From an uncultured Lachnospiraceae bacterium (GTDB lineage Bacteria; Bacillota; Clostridia; Lachnospirales; Lachnospiraceae): DNA of 33,896 nt. The position numbers were made by a program, and so were the translations under genes. Positions 7,035 to 16,718 of this stretch are shown piece after piece. Each line of letters begins with the position of its first letter. The stretch's first letter is position 1. Location of the stretch: positions 1 through 33,896 of the forward strand of contig CAMBKU010000026.1 of the NCBI GenBank assembly GCA_945868305.1, given 5' to 3'. A model generated the notes under the pieces. The model was not told the DNA's origin. It made no database searches and saw only the letters and a program-made list of their open reading frames with translations.

Positions 7035-9152
7035 CTAATTTGTCTGTGTAAACGACACGTTTTCTGTCTGTTCACTCTGTGTTCCATCGTTCAAAATCCA
7101 AGTAATCTTTAACGTACCTGAAGTACTGTCCGTAATTCCGTTCTTTTCCAGTGTATACGGGAAAGAATTGATATCTACGGACTGAGAAACCAGGCTGTTT
7201 CCATTGGAATCCGTCAAAGATATATTCGCACTCACCACATAAATGTCTCCATTCGCTGAAGGTGCTGTGATTGTCGCCTTATAACCATAAGTCGGTTGTC
7301 CCTTGCTGATTGCAATCGTGACAGCAGTACCTGAGGTAACACGCACACCTGGGTCAATACTCTGACCTACAACTTTTCCTGCCTCCTGTGTCGAATTGTA
7401 TTCTGTATTGACATTGACAGAACATCCCATCTCATTCAACGCATTCTTTGCCTGTTCCTCTGTCTGCCCAATCAAGTTCGGCATTGCTGTTCCTTCCGGT
7501 CCACGACTCAAATAAATAGTAACTGTCTCGCCTTTTTGTGCAGAGGTTCCTGCAGCAGGAGCTGTCTCTACGACGTTACCCTGTGCAACCGTATCACTGT
7601 ATTTATAATCTGTAGATACTTTAAATCCTTCGTTTTCAAGCTTTGAAGTTGCATTGGAAGACGATTCGCCTCTCACATCCGGTACCGGAACACTTCCCTT
7701 GCCACTGCTGAGAATTACCTTGACAGTCGTATTCTTCTCAACCTTGTCACCCTCATCTACATCCTGGGATACAATCTCTCCTTCCGCATAATCATCAGAG
7801 GACTGCGTTCCGTTCTTAAAAATGCCAAGACCAATCTTATTCAAAGCTTCTTTTGCTTCATCATAGGTCATTCCAGTGACATCAATCATTTTTACCTTAT
7901 CCGTATCTTCTTCCTCGGTTTCTGTCTCTGTCTCAGTTTCCGTCTCGGTTTCTGTCTCTGTCTGCGTATCTGCCTTGTGGCTGGAAGAGCCAAACTTAAA
8001 GAGTCCAAAAAAACTTCCCACCAGATAAATAATGATAAACACGATGATTATGGCTACCACAATTCCCATGATGGTAATTGCTTTTTCCATTTTCGGATTT
8101 AATCCACTTTCAGAATCTTCTTCATCCTCGTACTCGTCATCCTCATACTCACCATCATCCTCATATTCGTCATATTCTTCTTCATCATATTCACCGTCTT
8201 CGTCGTACTCGTCATACTCCTCATCGTCGTATTCTTCTTCACGGTTTCTTTTTATTTGATTAATCTCGTCTTCTGATATCACTCTTGTCTTATCTTGATT
8301 CATGAGCGGAACCATTGTAACAAAATCTTCATTCGGACTAATCAGCGCTTTTTTCAAATCCAGTATCAAATCTCCGATATTCTGATAACGGCGACTTGGA
8401 CTTTTCTGGGTACATTTGAGAATAATTTTTTCCAGACTAATTGGAAGATCCGGCGCATAAACGCTTGGCGGAACCATTTCCTCCTGCAGATGCTGGATTG
8501 CGACAGCAACCGTCGTATCCCCGTCAAACGGCACACGTCCTGTCACCATTTCATACATCACAATACCGAGGGAATAGATATCGCTTTTTCCATCGATAAA
8601 TCCGTTTCTTGCCTGTTCCGGCGAAGAATAATGGACAGAACCCATCACGTCGGAATGAATGGTGTTGCTGGTCGCCGCCCTTGCAATACCAAAATCCATG
8701 ACTTTTACTTTTCCTTCTGTGGAAATCATAATGTTCTGTGGCTTGATATCCCGATGTACAATATTTTTATTATGTGCAGCCTCAATACCTCTGCCCACCT
8801 GAATCGCGATACTTACCGCTTCCTTAAACGAAAGCCGTCCTTTTTTCTCAATATAAGTTTTTAAGGTAATGCCCTCGATATGCTCCATCACAATATAATG
8901 AAGTCCGTCTTCGCTGCCGACATCATATATATTTACAATATTCGGATGCTCCAGACCAGCAGCCGACTGTGCCTCCGTATGAAATTTACTCACAAAGCTC
9001 ACATCTTCGCTGAACTCCGGTTTTAAAACTTTTATGGCTACAAAACGTCCGAGGACATGATCTTTCGCTTTATAGACGTCCGACATTCCGCCGGCTCCAA
9101 TTTTACTTATGACCTCATAGCGGTCTGCTATAAACATTCCTTCTGTTAACAT
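7035..9152 (-). CDS. prkC: PASTA-domain Ser/Thr protein kinase (PrkC/PknB type)
   Basis: Membrane kinase that senses muropeptides or lipid II outside the cell and phosphorylates proteins inside. In order over 705 residues: a kinase domain (about 12-272) with GAGGMSDVY, ATP lysine K41, HRDIKPQN (catalytic D135), DFG at 153-155 and an SSPEQ activation segment; a juxtamembrane linker (304-348) made almost only of D, E, Y and G; one membrane helix (about 358-385); a Thr-Glu repeat (396-412); three PASTA repeats (about 418-485, 486-552, 553-620); and a C-terminal beta-rich domain with no match I know. The cognate phosphatase overlaps it by 7 bases upstream. The acidic tyrosine-rich linker is unusually long (see findings). 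Confidence 0.96.
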   Translation of the reverse strand: MLTEGMFIADRYEVISKIGAGGMSDVYKAKDHVLGRFVAIKVLKPEFSEDVSFVSKFHTEAQSAAGLEHPNIVNIYDVGSEDGLHYIVMEHIEGITLKTYIEKKGRLSFKEAVSIAIQVGRGIEAAHNKNIVHRDIKPQNIMISTEGKVKVMDFGIARAATSNTIHSDVMGSVHYSSPEQARNGFIDGKSDIYSLGIVMYEMVTGRVPFDGDTTVAVAIQHLQEEMVPPSVYAPDLPISLEKIILKCTQKSPSRRYQNIGDLILDLKKALISPNEDFVTMVPLMNQDKTRVISEDEINQIKRNREEEYDDEEYDEYDEDGEYDEEEYDEYEDDGEYEDDEYEDEEDSESGLNPKMEKAITIMGIVVAIIIVFIIIYLVGSFFGLFKFGSSSHKADTQTETETETETETETETEEEDTDKVKMIDVTGMTYDEAKEALNKIGLGIFKNGTQSSDDYAEGEIVSQDVDEGDKVEKNTTVKVILSSGKGSVPVPDVRGESSSNATSKLENEGFKVSTDYKYSDTVAQGNVVETAPAAGTSAQKGETVTIYLSRGPEGTAMPNLIGQTEEQAKNALNEMGCSVNVNTEYNSTQEAGKVVGQSIDPGVRVTSGTAVTIAISKGQPTYGYKATITAPSANGDIYVVSANISLTDSNGNSLVSQSVDINSFPYTLEKNGITDSTSGTLKITWILNDGTQSEQTENVSFTQTN

Positions 9153-9889
9153 CTTTTCACCTCATCAGAAAACGGTTCTATTACTACAACCGTAATATTA
9201 TCTTTCCCGCCGTTTCGATTAGCAGTTTCTACAAGTTTCTCTGCTTTTTCAGCGATATCTCTCTGGCCAAGAATAATACTTTTTATTGCATCATCTTCCA
9301 CCATATTCGTAAGCCCGTCAGAGCACATTAAAATAAAGTCGCCATGTGTCACTTCTTCCTCAAAGAAATCAATGGTGACTTCCTTTCCAACACCAATTGC
9401 CCTGGTGATGATATTTTTATCCGGATGGTCTTTTGCCATCTCTGCATCAATTTCACCCATGCGAACCATTTCCTGTACATAGGAGTGATCCTTCGTAATC
9501 TGTCTGATACTGTCGTTTATGATATATAACCTGCTGTCACCTACATTGGCTATCACCAGCCGGTTATCCGTAATCGACAGAACCACAACAGTAGTTCCCA
9601 TTCCTTTTCTTGCAATATCCTCATTGGCACGCTCAAGCAACATACTGTTTGCCTGCTCAATACCTTCTTTAATGATTTTGGCAGGATCTGTCTCCTTAGA
9701 CTTTGATACCACGTCCACGATCTGCTCTACCGTATACTGGGACGCATAATCCCCGGCATTATGGCCGCCCATTCCGTCTGCCACAATAAAAAGGTTTGGT
9801 AAATTTCCGACTGGATTTTCGGACGTGTAAAAATAATCCTGGTTTGTCTCCCGTAACTGTCCTACATCCGTTATGGAAAATGTTTTCAT
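9146..9889 (-). CDS. prpC: PP2C-type protein phosphatase (Stp/PrpC)
   Basis: Manganese-dependent phosphatase that reverses phosphorylation by the PASTA kinase. The 247 residues contain the PPM motifs in order: the amino-terminal DVGQLRETNQD, IVADGMGGHNAGDYAS (metal D38/G39), GTTVVV, ANVGDSRLY, KDHSYVQEMVRMGEI, ITRAIG, LMCSDGLTNMV (metal aspartate) and GGKDNITVVVIE (last metal aspartate). Length is normal. The reading frame overlaps the kinase start by 7 bases, a coupled arrangement seen widely in Firmicutes. It follows rlmN by 9 bases. Confidence 0.96.
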   Translation of the reverse strand: MKTFSITDVGQLRETNQDYFYTSENPVGNLPNLFIVADGMGGHNAGDYASQYTVEQIVDVVSKSKETDPAKIIKEGIEQANSMLLERANEDIARKGMGTTVVVLSITDNRLVIANVGDSRLYIINDSIRQITKDHSYVQEMVRMGEIDAEMAKDHPDKNIITRAIGVGKEVTIDFFEEEVTHGDFILMCSDGLTNMVEDDAIKSIILGQRDIAEKAEKLVETANRNGGKDNITVVVIEPFSDEVKRC

Positions 9890-9898
9890 TCCTTACGC

Positions 9899-10933
9899 CT
9901 ACCTTTCTATATATCTTTTACGCAACTGCCCACAGGCTCCATCAATATCCCGTCCCATTTCCCTTCTAATAGTAACATTTATTCCGTTTTTTTCAAGTTT
10001 ATTTTTGAAATTCAGGACATGGTCATGGGAAGGCTGCACAAAATCCCGTTCTTTAATTGGATTTACCGGAATCAAATTGATATGGCAATTCATTCCCCGG
10101 ACAAGCGACAAAAGTTCTGCCGCATCCTCATCTGTATCGTTGACCCCCGCCACCAGACTGTACTCAAATGTCACTCTGCGTCCTGTTTTTTCAAAATAAT
10201 AGCGACAGGCATCAATCACCTCATGAATTTCGTATTTATTGGCCACAGGCATAAGAGCAAGGCGCTTTTCCTGAGAAGACGCATGCAGGGAAAGCGCCAG
10301 CGTAATCTGAAGCTTTTCTTCTGCCAGTTTCCTCATTTTCGGAACAATACCACAGGTGGAAACTGTCACATTCCGCTGGCTGATATTTAAACCGTTTTCA
10401 TCGGTAAGAAGTTCTAAAAACTTTAACAGATTCTCATAATTATCCATCGGTTCCCCAGTTCCCATGACTACAACATTGGAAACCCTCTCTCCGATATCTG
10501 CCCCAATCCGGTATATCTGCTCCAACATCTCAGAGGGCAAAAGATCCCTGACTTTGCCATCCAGCGTAGATGCACAAAAACGACATCCCATCCGGCATCC
10601 TACCTGAGAAGAAATACACACCGAATTTCCGTGCTTATAACGCATCAATACACTTTCTATGACATTACCGTCAGAAAGTGCAAACAGATACTTTCTTGTG
10701 CCGTCGATTTTCGACACCTGCACCGTCACCTGCTTTAACACGGTAAGCGGGTAGTTTATTGTTAAATCTTCTTTTAACTTTTTGGATATATTGGTCATTT
10801 CCTCATAAGAAGAAACCTGTTTTTTATGAAGCCATTCATAAATCTGCTTTGCCCGAAAGGACTTTTCACCAAGATTTTCTATGACTTTTGTCAGTTCTTT
10901 TAAATTCAATGACTTAATATCTGTCTGTTCCAT
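9899..10933 (-). CDS. rlmN: Dual-specificity 23S rRNA/tRNA adenine C2-methyltransferase RlmN
   Basis: Radical SAM enzyme methylating C2 of A2503 in 23S rRNA and of A37 in some tRNAs. The 344 residues show an N-terminal RNA-binding region, the CxxxCxxC cluster motif in GCRMGCRFCAS, a GTGEPMDNY loop, VSTCGIVP, LALSLHAS and a C-terminal active-site cysteine in DIDGACGQL. Both methyl-carrying cysteines are therefore present. A Cfr resistance enzyme would be an alternative, but the housekeeping operon context (3 bases after rsmB) and the motif details favour RlmN. Confidence 0.96.
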   Translation of the reverse strand: MEQTDIKSLNLKELTKVIENLGEKSFRAKQIYEWLHKKQVSSYEEMTNISKKLKEDLTINYPLTVLKQVTVQVSKIDGTRKYLFALSDGNVIESVLMRYKHGNSVCISSQVGCRMGCRFCASTLDGKVRDLLPSEMLEQIYRIGADIGERVSNVVVMGTGEPMDNYENLLKFLELLTDENGLNISQRNVTVSTCGIVPKMRKLAEEKLQITLALSLHASSQEKRLALMPVANKYEIHEVIDACRYYFEKTGRRVTFEYSLVAGVNDTDEDAAELLSLVRGMNCHINLIPVNPIKERDFVQPSHDHVLNFKNKLEKNGINVTIRREMGRDIDGACGQLRKRYIER

Positions 10934-10936
10934 ACA

Positions 10937-12244
10937 TTACTCCGATTTCTTTAATTTTGCGAGAAAAAAACCGTCATTTCTGCCCTGCTTCGGCAAAATC
11001 TGTTCCATAGATTCCAGCAAAAACTCCTTATGTTCCTTCAAAAACCATGCTACATTATCTTCGTTTTCTTCACGATTAATAGTACAGGTGCTGTAAAGAA
11101 GGGTTCCACCCGGCTTTACATATCTATGCACCACCGAAAGTATCTCCTGCTGTAATTTTACAAGCATCTCCTGCTTTTCCGGTGTCATCTTATACTTGAT
11201 ATCCTTTTTCTTCTGGATTACTCCAAGTCCCGAGCAAGGAAGGTCAGCAATCACAATATCCGCTTTCTCTATAGATGCTTCATCCAATATTCTTGCATCC
11301 ATACAGGAGGCTGTCATATTTCGTGTGCCACACCGCTCCATATTTTCTTCTATCAGACCAACCTTATATGGTGTCAGATCTCTGGCATCCACTTGACCTG
11401 TTCCATGCATTTTTTCTGCGATATGTATACTTTTTCCACCGGGAGCCGCACAGACATCAATCACATGGTCGCCATCCTTTGGCGCTGCCAGTTCCGCCAC
11501 CTGCATAGAACTTTCATCCTGCACATAAAAAAGTCCCTCTGTAAAAGACGGCAATGCCTGTAAATAATCAAAGCCGGAAAGATAAAAGGCATAAGGAAGC
11601 TTTTCATTCTTCCTTACAGTTACTCCTTCCTCCGTCAACCGTTTTTGCAGTTCCTCCGGAGAAATCCGGTTTTCATTTGTTCTGATGGAAAGTTCCGGCT
11701 CTCTCAAAAAGGACTGCAACATCTCCTCCGTCATCTCCGTACCATACGTTTTTTGCCATTCCTTTACAATCCATTCCGGCATGGAATAATAAATGGAAAA
11801 ATACGCCGCCGGATTTTCTTCCCGGCTCGGATAGGATATTTCATTCATATTCCGGCTGATATTCCGCAAAATACCGTTCACAAAACCCTTTAAATTCCGA
11901 AATCCCTTTCGTTCCGCCAACTTCACAGCCTCATTGCAGGCAGCCGAAGCCGGAATGGAATCCATATATTTTAACTGATAAACACCCATGCGCAAAATAT
12001 TTCGGATTACCGGCTTCATCTTGCGAACTGGAACTTTTGAAAACTGGTCAATGATATAATCAAGTTCTATCATCCTCTCTAAGGTTCCCTCGCTTACCCG
12101 TGTAATAAAGGCACGGCGGTTCTTTTCTAAATACTGATACTTTTCCAGGACATTTTTAATGGCAATATGGCTGTATTCCTCATCCCTCGTTACAGAAAGA
12201 AGGATACTAAGCACCAATTCTCTTTCATTTACATTATCAGTCAC
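10937..12244 (-). CDS. rsmB: 16S rRNA (cytosine-967 C5)-methyltransferase RsmB
   Basis: Methylates C967 of 16S rRNA. The N-terminal third is a NusB-like RNA-binding domain (ELVLSILLSVTRDEEYSHIAIKN onward), the rest a Rossmann methyltransferase with VIDVCAAPGGKS, ADLPCSGLG and the catalytic YSTCTINREENE. The frame is open to about 12340, but that extension lies inside the peptidase gene and has no family resemblance. I place the start at the GTG of 12242-12244, which gives 435 residues (normal), begins VTDNVNEREL, has AGGAG 6 bases upstream and makes a GTGACTGA-type overlap with the upstream stop codon, a sign of translational coupling. Confidence 0.94.
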   Translation of the reverse strand: MTDNVNERELVLSILLSVTRDEEYSHIAIKNVLEKYQYLEKNRRAFITRVSEGTLERMIELDYIIDQFSKVPVRKMKPVIRNILRMGVYQLKYMDSIPASAACNEAVKLAERKGFRNLKGFVNGILRNISRNMNEISYPSREENPAAYFSIYYSMPEWIVKEWQKTYGTEMTEEMLQSFLREPELSIRTNENRISPEELQKRLTEEGVTVRKNEKLPYAFYLSGFDYLQALPSFTEGLFYVQDESSMQVAELAAPKDGDHVIDVCAAPGGKSIHIAEKMHGTGQVDARDLTPYKVGLIEENMERCGTRNMTASCMDARILDEASIEKADIVIADLPCSGLGVIQKKKDIKYKMTPEKQEMLVKLQQEILSVVHRYVKPGGTLLYSTCTINREENEDNVAWFLKEHKEFLLESMEQILPKQGRNDGFFLAKLKKSE

Positions 12245-12953
12245 GGTCGTCTCCTCTGCCTCCAAATAAAAGTACGATACGAAGCAGCTGCAGGATTGCC
12301 GACGCCGCACTGGCAACATAGGTAAGCGCCGCTGCTCCAAGTACCTTTTGGGTGTAAGGAAGCTCCTCGCTGCTCAAAATTCCTGTCTCTCCAAGAATTT
12401 TCACCGCCCTTCCTGATGCGTTAAACTCCACCGGAAGTGTCACGAGCTGAAATAGTACCGCCAGCGAAAACAGCAAAATACCTACATGAATCAATACATC
12501 CCCTGTATTGCTGGTAAAAAACAATCCAAGAATAATGAGCGGCCATGCTAAAGATGAACCGAAATTCGCCGCAGGAACCAGCGCACTTCTCACTTTGAGC
12601 GGTACATATCCCTGCTGATGCTGAATGGCATGCCCGCACTCATGGGCTGCAACCCCTACTGCCGCAACGGAAGAAGAACCATACACGCTGTCGGAAAGAT
12701 TCAATGTTTTATTCGCCGGGTTATAATGATCCGTCAGATTTCCGGACACATGCTGAATACGCACATCATAGATTCCTGCACTGTTTAAGATACGCTGTGC
12801 TGCTTCGGCTCCAGTCATACCGGACATACTGCGATATGACGCATATTTGTTGTAAGTCGTCTTTACCCTTGCAGAGGCAATCATGCAAATAACTGCTCCG
12901 ATAATGACCAGAATATAAGTAGGATCCCACCAACTGTAATACATACCATACAT
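12237..12953 (-). CDS. YugP-family membrane zinc metallopeptidase
   Basis: A 238-residue integral membrane protease of the YugP family (Pfam zinc metallopeptidase type 2). It has an N-terminal membrane helix (about 11-28), the zinc motif HECGH (104-108) in VAAHECGHAIQHQQGY, and two or three further hydrophobic helices (about 127-150, 153-172, 205-232). Substrate and role are unknown; it occurs in this same operon position between fmt and rsmB in many Clostridia. The last codons overlap the start of rsmB and the gene begins 12 bases after fmt. The start is the ATG of MYGMYYSWWD. Confidence 0.93.
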   Translation of the reverse strand: MYGMYYSWWDPTYILVIIGAVICMIASARVKTTYNKYASYRSMSGMTGAEAAQRILNSAGIYDVRIQHVSGNLTDHYNPANKTLNLSDSVYGSSSVAAVGVAAHECGHAIQHQQGYVPLKVRSALVPAANFGSSLAWPLIILGLFFTSNTGDVLIHVGILLFSLAVLFQLVTLPVEFNASGRAVKILGETGILSSEELPYTQKVLGAAALTYVASAASAILQLLRIVLLFGGRGDDRD

Positions 12954-12965
12954 AAGAATTGCCTC

Positions 12966-13895
12966 CTATCCTAATATCGTTCCACATTCTAACGGAAATC
13001 CCCGCAAAAAAGCATCTGCTTCCATGCGCTTTTTTCCTTCCATCTGAATTTCTTCCAAAACAAGAATTCCTTCGCCTGTCTGAACTCCGATTTCCTTTTT
13101 CGTTACAAGGACAACTTTTCCGGCATCTGCCTTCTCACCGCCCAGACGGACAGATGCTTTCCATATCTTTAGTGTCTTCCCATTTAAGGAAGTATATGCA
13201 CTAGGCCACGGATTTAGCCCGCGAATCAGCCGTTCAATTTCCACTGCAGGTTTCGTCCAGTCTATTTTTCCAAACTGTTTTTTTATCATGCCGGTATGCG
13301 TTGCTTCCGACTCCTCCTGTTTTGTATAAACTGCACGTCCAGCCTCGATTTCTTCCATTGTATGCACACATAATTCTGCACCTGCTACAGCCAAACGGTC
13401 AAACAAACTTCCACCTGTTTCCTCCGGTGCCAGTTCTACCTCTTTTTGTTCTATCATATCACCGGTATCTATTCCCTCATTCATACGCATAGTCGTTACA
13501 CCCGAAATTTTTTCTCCGTTGATGACCGCCCACTGAATCGGAGCTGCGCCACGGTATTTCGGCAGTAAAGATGCGTGAACATTCACACAACCATACTTTG
13601 GCATATCTAAGATTTCTTTAGGGAGAATCTGCCCGAATGCCGCAACGATAATAATGTCCGGCTCATATTTTTGTAAATACGCAACACATTCCGGCTCACG
13701 CACCCGTTTCGGCTGATACACCTCAATATCATGTTTTAAAGCCGCTTCCTTAACCGGCGGAAACTGTACGGCATTCCCCCGGCCCTTTGGTTTATCCGGC
13801 TGTGTAACAGTAAGGACAACTTCATGCCCCGCCTCTACAATCGCTTCCAATATCCCAACTGAAAAATCCGGTGTTCCCATAAAAATAACACGCAT
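12966..13895 (-). CDS. fmt: Methionyl-tRNA formyltransferase
   Basis: Formylates Met-tRNA(fMet) using 10-formyltetrahydrofolate. The 309 residues show the N-terminal hydrolase-like domain (MRVIFMGTPDFSVGILE), the catalytic VNVHASLLPKYRGAAPIQWAVINGE block (N, H), the aspartate in MRMNEGIDTGDM, and a C-terminal OB-like tRNA-binding domain from about 205 (LNPWPSAYTSLNGK). Length is normal. It follows def by 24 bases: the two enzymes add and remove the formyl group on nascent proteins and are classically adjacent. Confidence 0.97.
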   Translation of the reverse strand: MRVIFMGTPDFSVGILEAIVEAGHEVVLTVTQPDKPKGRGNAVQFPPVKEAALKHDIEVYQPKRVREPECVAYLQKYEPDIIIVAAFGQILPKEILDMPKYGCVNVHASLLPKYRGAAPIQWAVINGEKISGVTTMRMNEGIDTGDMIEQKEVELAPEETGGSLFDRLAVAGAELCVHTMEEIEAGRAVYTKQEESEATHTGMIKKQFGKIDWTKPAVEIERLIRGLNPWPSAYTSLNGKTLKIWKASVRLGGEKADAGKVVLVTKKEIGVQTGEGILVLEEIQMEGKKRMEADAFLRGFPLECGTILG

Positions 13896-13919
13896 TTTAT
13901 TCCCTCGTTTCCTGTTGTT

Positions 13920-14402
13920 TTATTCCTCGTCTTCTTCCGGTTCCACACCTACGTCGTGAAGTCCTCCCTCCACTTTTTCCGTATACATATGTCCGTCCAG
14001 ATGTTCAATTTCGTGGCAAAATGCCCTTGCAAGAAGTCCCTCACCCTCCAGTTCAATCTCTTTCATATCCTCATCAAGTGCCTGTACCTTCACATAATTC
14101 GGACGCGTCACCAATCCAGCCTTTCCTGGAAGACTTAAACATCCCTCATCACCAGTCTGCTCTCCGTCTGTCGCAACAATTTTCGGATTAATCAATATAA
14201 TTGGTCCTTCGCCAACATCAATGACAACAATACGCTTTAAAATTCCAACCTGCGGTGCTGCAAGCCCCACACCGTTTGCCTCATACATTGTTTCAATCAT
14301 ATCATCTATCAGTTCTGTAATCTTTGGTGTTACCTCTGTAACTTCCCTGCATACCTTTGTAAGTACTGGATCGCCCATCACACGAATTTCTCTTAATGCC
14401 AT
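13920..14402 (-). CDS. def: Peptide deformylase
   Basis: Metalloenzyme removing the N-formyl group from nascent chains. All three motifs are present in the 160 residues: GVGLAAPQVG (44-53), EGCLSLPG (metal C88) and CHEIEHLDG (metal H130 and H134, catalytic E131; the family usually has HEIDHL or HELDHL, so E at position 133 is a mild variant). The C terminus is short and acidic. It lies 51 bases after priA and 24 before fmt on the same strand. Confidence 0.97.
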   Translation of the reverse strand: MALREIRVMGDPVLTKVCREVTEVTPKITELIDDMIETMYEANGVGLAAPQVGILKRIVVIDVGEGPIILINPKIVATDGEQTGDEGCLSLPGKAGLVTRPNYVKVQALDEDMKEIELEGEGLLARAFCHEIEHLDGHMYTEKVEGGLHDVGVEPEEDEE

Positions 14403-14453
14403 TGTTATTCCTCCATTTTTCCAATTTTCATCTGTTTATTACTATACTATATT

Positions 14454-16691
14454 TTAAAATCCATTCATAGGATTAAAATCAAATTGTACCATAACATCTT
14501 TTAAATCTCTATTTCCATTTAAAAAATGTTCCAGTTTATCTTTCACATCCACCAGAAGCCCATAATCCTCATGTTTTAGGTACAACACCTTCTTATAAAT
14601 ATCATTAACCTTTGCCACTGCTGCATCCGCCGGGCCAATTACAAAAAGCCCCTCGCATCCTAAAGCTGCAATCACACGGCGCATGCGGTTTGCCGCACGA
14701 AGCGCAGCTTCTTCTTCCCTCGCAGCAGACAGAATCACTAGCATATTCCACACTGGCGGATAACAGAGCATCTTGCGATATTCCATCTCCTGCCGGAAAA
14801 ATGCCTCATAATCCTGCTTTGCAGCCGTTACAACGCTGTAATGTTCTGGCTGATAAGTCTGAATCACCACTTCTCCCGGCTTTTCTCCTCGTCCGGCCCG
14901 CCCAGCTGCCTGGGTCAAAAGCTGAAAGGTTCGCTCAGATGCCCGGTAATCACTGACATAAAGGGATAAATCCGCCGCAAGAACACCTACCAGCGTTACA
15001 TTCGGGAAATCATGTCCCTTTACAATCATCTGTGTACCGACTAAAATGTCAGCCTCCTGATTTGCAAAAGCAGACAGAATTTTTTCGTGTCCTTCTTTAT
15101 TCCTGGTCGTATCAAAATCCATCCGAAGCACTTTTGCCTTCGGAAAACGCTTCTTTACAATCATCTCAATTTTTTGGGTACCTGCCTTAAAACCACTGAT
15201 ATACTTAGAACCACATTCCGGACAAATAGAAACCTCCGGCTCCTCATACCCGCAGTAATGGCAAACCAGCCTGCCATTACTGTGCCAGCTTAAGGAAACA
15301 TCACAATGCGGACATTTCATCACATGCCCGCAGGCACGGCAGGAAACAAATCCCGACATTCCCCTGCGGTTCAAAAAAAGCATAATCTGTTCGCCCTTTG
15401 CCAGCCGTTCCTCCATAAGTTCCTGCAATTTCCGGCTTAAAATCGAACGGTTTCCCATCTTTAATTCTTCCCTTAAATCTACGGTATAGCAGGCAGGAAG
15501 CGGCTTTTCGGCAATCCGCTTTGACATTCTTAAAAGCTGGTATTCTCCCTGCAATGCCTTTGCAAAGCTTTCTACCGATGGCGTTGCTGAACCAAGAACT
15601 ACGCTTGCCCCTGCCATTTTTGCCCTCTCAATCGCTGTCTCTCTTGCATGATAACGGGGAACCGTCTCGCTTTTATAAGAATTTTCATGTTCTTCATCAA
15701 TGATTATAAGCCCAAGATTTGAAAAAGGTGTGAACAAAGCAGACCTTGGTCCAATCATAATATCTATCTCTCCGCGCTTTGCCCGCAGGAACTGATCATA
15801 GCGCTCACCTGCAGATAATCTGGAATTTAGGATAGATATTCTGTCACCAAAGCGATCATAAAAGCGCATCACCGTCTGATAGGTCAACGCAATTTCCGGT
15901 ATCAGGACAATTGCCTGTTTTCCCTCCGCAATATTATGCGCAATTAATTCCATATAAACCTCTGTTTTACCGCTTCCGGTAACACCATATAAAAGGTATG
16001 TTCCAAACCAGCCTGCCATCCGGTCTTTTTGCACAGCATCCACTGCCGCCTGTTGTTCTTTGTTCAGCACGATATGACAGTCGTTTGTCTTTCTCCCTTT
16101 CACCGGATTCCGGTATTCCTGCTCGGTTTTGACACACAAAATGCCCATTTTTTCCATGGATTGCACGACACTTAATGCCACATGAAGCTTCTGCGTAACC
16201 ACCTCATAGGGCAGCTCCTTTTCCTGTATCAGCGCCTCCAAAAGCCTTGCTCTGGCTACATTGTGCTTTCGTTCAAACTCTGCAAGCCGGACATTCGCCT
16301 CCTCCGGCACAAGCGTCAGGCATACTCTTCGTTTCTCCTTTGCTGCCGCTTTCTGTTTGATTGGAATGACCGTCTTTAGCGCCTGGTTCATGGTTCCTCC
16401 ATAGTTTTTTTTCATCCAGAACGCCAGTGCGATGAGCTGCGTTTCAATCGCTACGCTATCCTCACAGATAGATGCGATTTCCTTAATTTTTTGCACATCG
16501 TATTCTGCCTCTTTTGTCAATTCAATCACATAGCCCCGCAGCATTCTGCTTCCATTTCCAAATGGAACAAGCACCTGCATCCCGATTTTCAATGCATTTT
16601 TCATATTTTCCGGCACACGGTACTGAAAAGGCCTGTCTAATTTTTCATGAGATATATCTATAATAATATTGGCATACAACGCCATCTCCAA
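14454..16691 (-). CDS. priA: Primosomal protein N' (replication restart helicase PriA)
   Basis: A 3'-to-5' helicase that reloads the replisome at stalled forks. The 745 residues include the 3'-OH-binding domain (ANIIIDISHEKLDRPFQYRVP onward), a winged helix, Walker A YGVTGSGKTEVY, Walker B IDEEHENSYKS, the SATPS motif III and a cysteine-rich zinc insert (pairs in CRACGHVMKCPHCDV and CHYCGYEEPEVSICPECGSKY). Start choice: the TTG at 16689-16691 has AGAGGAG about 7 bases upstream, whereas the ATG at 16683-16685 is 13 bases from it; I keep the TTG, with the ATG two codons in as alternative. It opens the long housekeeping run. Confidence 0.95.
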   Translation of the reverse strand: MEMALYANIIIDISHEKLDRPFQYRVPENMKNALKIGMQVLVPFGNGSRMLRGYVIELTKEAEYDVQKIKEIASICEDSVAIETQLIALAFWMKKNYGGTMNQALKTVIPIKQKAAAKEKRRVCLTLVPEEANVRLAEFERKHNVARARLLEALIQEKELPYEVVTQKLHVALSVVQSMEKMGILCVKTEQEYRNPVKGRKTNDCHIVLNKEQQAAVDAVQKDRMAGWFGTYLLYGVTGSGKTEVYMELIAHNIAEGKQAIVLIPEIALTYQTVMRFYDRFGDRISILNSRLSAGERYDQFLRAKRGEIDIMIGPRSALFTPFSNLGLIIIDEEHENSYKSETVPRYHARETAIERAKMAGASVVLGSATPSVESFAKALQGEYQLLRMSKRIAEKPLPACYTVDLREELKMGNRSILSRKLQELMEERLAKGEQIMLFLNRRGMSGFVSCRACGHVMKCPHCDVSLSWHSNGRLVCHYCGYEEPEVSICPECGSKYISGFKAGTQKIEMIVKKRFPKAKVLRMDFDTTRNKEGHEKILSAFANQEADILVGTQMIVKGHDFPNVTLVGVLAADLSLYVSDYRASERTFQLLTQAAGRAGRGEKPGEVVIQTYQPEHYSVVTAAKQDYEAFFRQEMEYRKMLCYPPVWNMLVILSAAREEEAALRAANRMRRVIAALGCEGLFVIGPADAAVAKVNDIYKKVLYLKHEDYGLLVDVKDKLEHFLNGNRDLKDVMVQFDFNPMNGF

Positions 16692-16718
16692 TATTCAACT
16701 CCTCTAAAATTCGCATAT

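Noticed and set aside
7911-7965. Short tandem repeat looking like a CRISPR or VNTR locus
   Set aside because: The repeats encode the Thr-Glu stretch of the kinase in frame; no spacer pattern exists.
8032-8259. Plus-strand frame coding a Ser-rich repetitive peptide, and neighbours
   Set aside because: It is the antisense image of the acidic D/E/Y linker of the PASTA kinase; composition is explained by that gene and there is no ribosome site.
8295-8864. 189-codon plus-strand frame inside the kinase gene
   Set aside because: Lies fully antisense to the conserved kinase domain, has no motif, no ribosome site and no promoter facing it.
10937-12340. Longer rsmB start giving 467 residues
   Set aside because: The first 32 codons fall inside the peptidase gene in another frame, have no family similarity and no ribosome site; the GTG at 12244 fits better.
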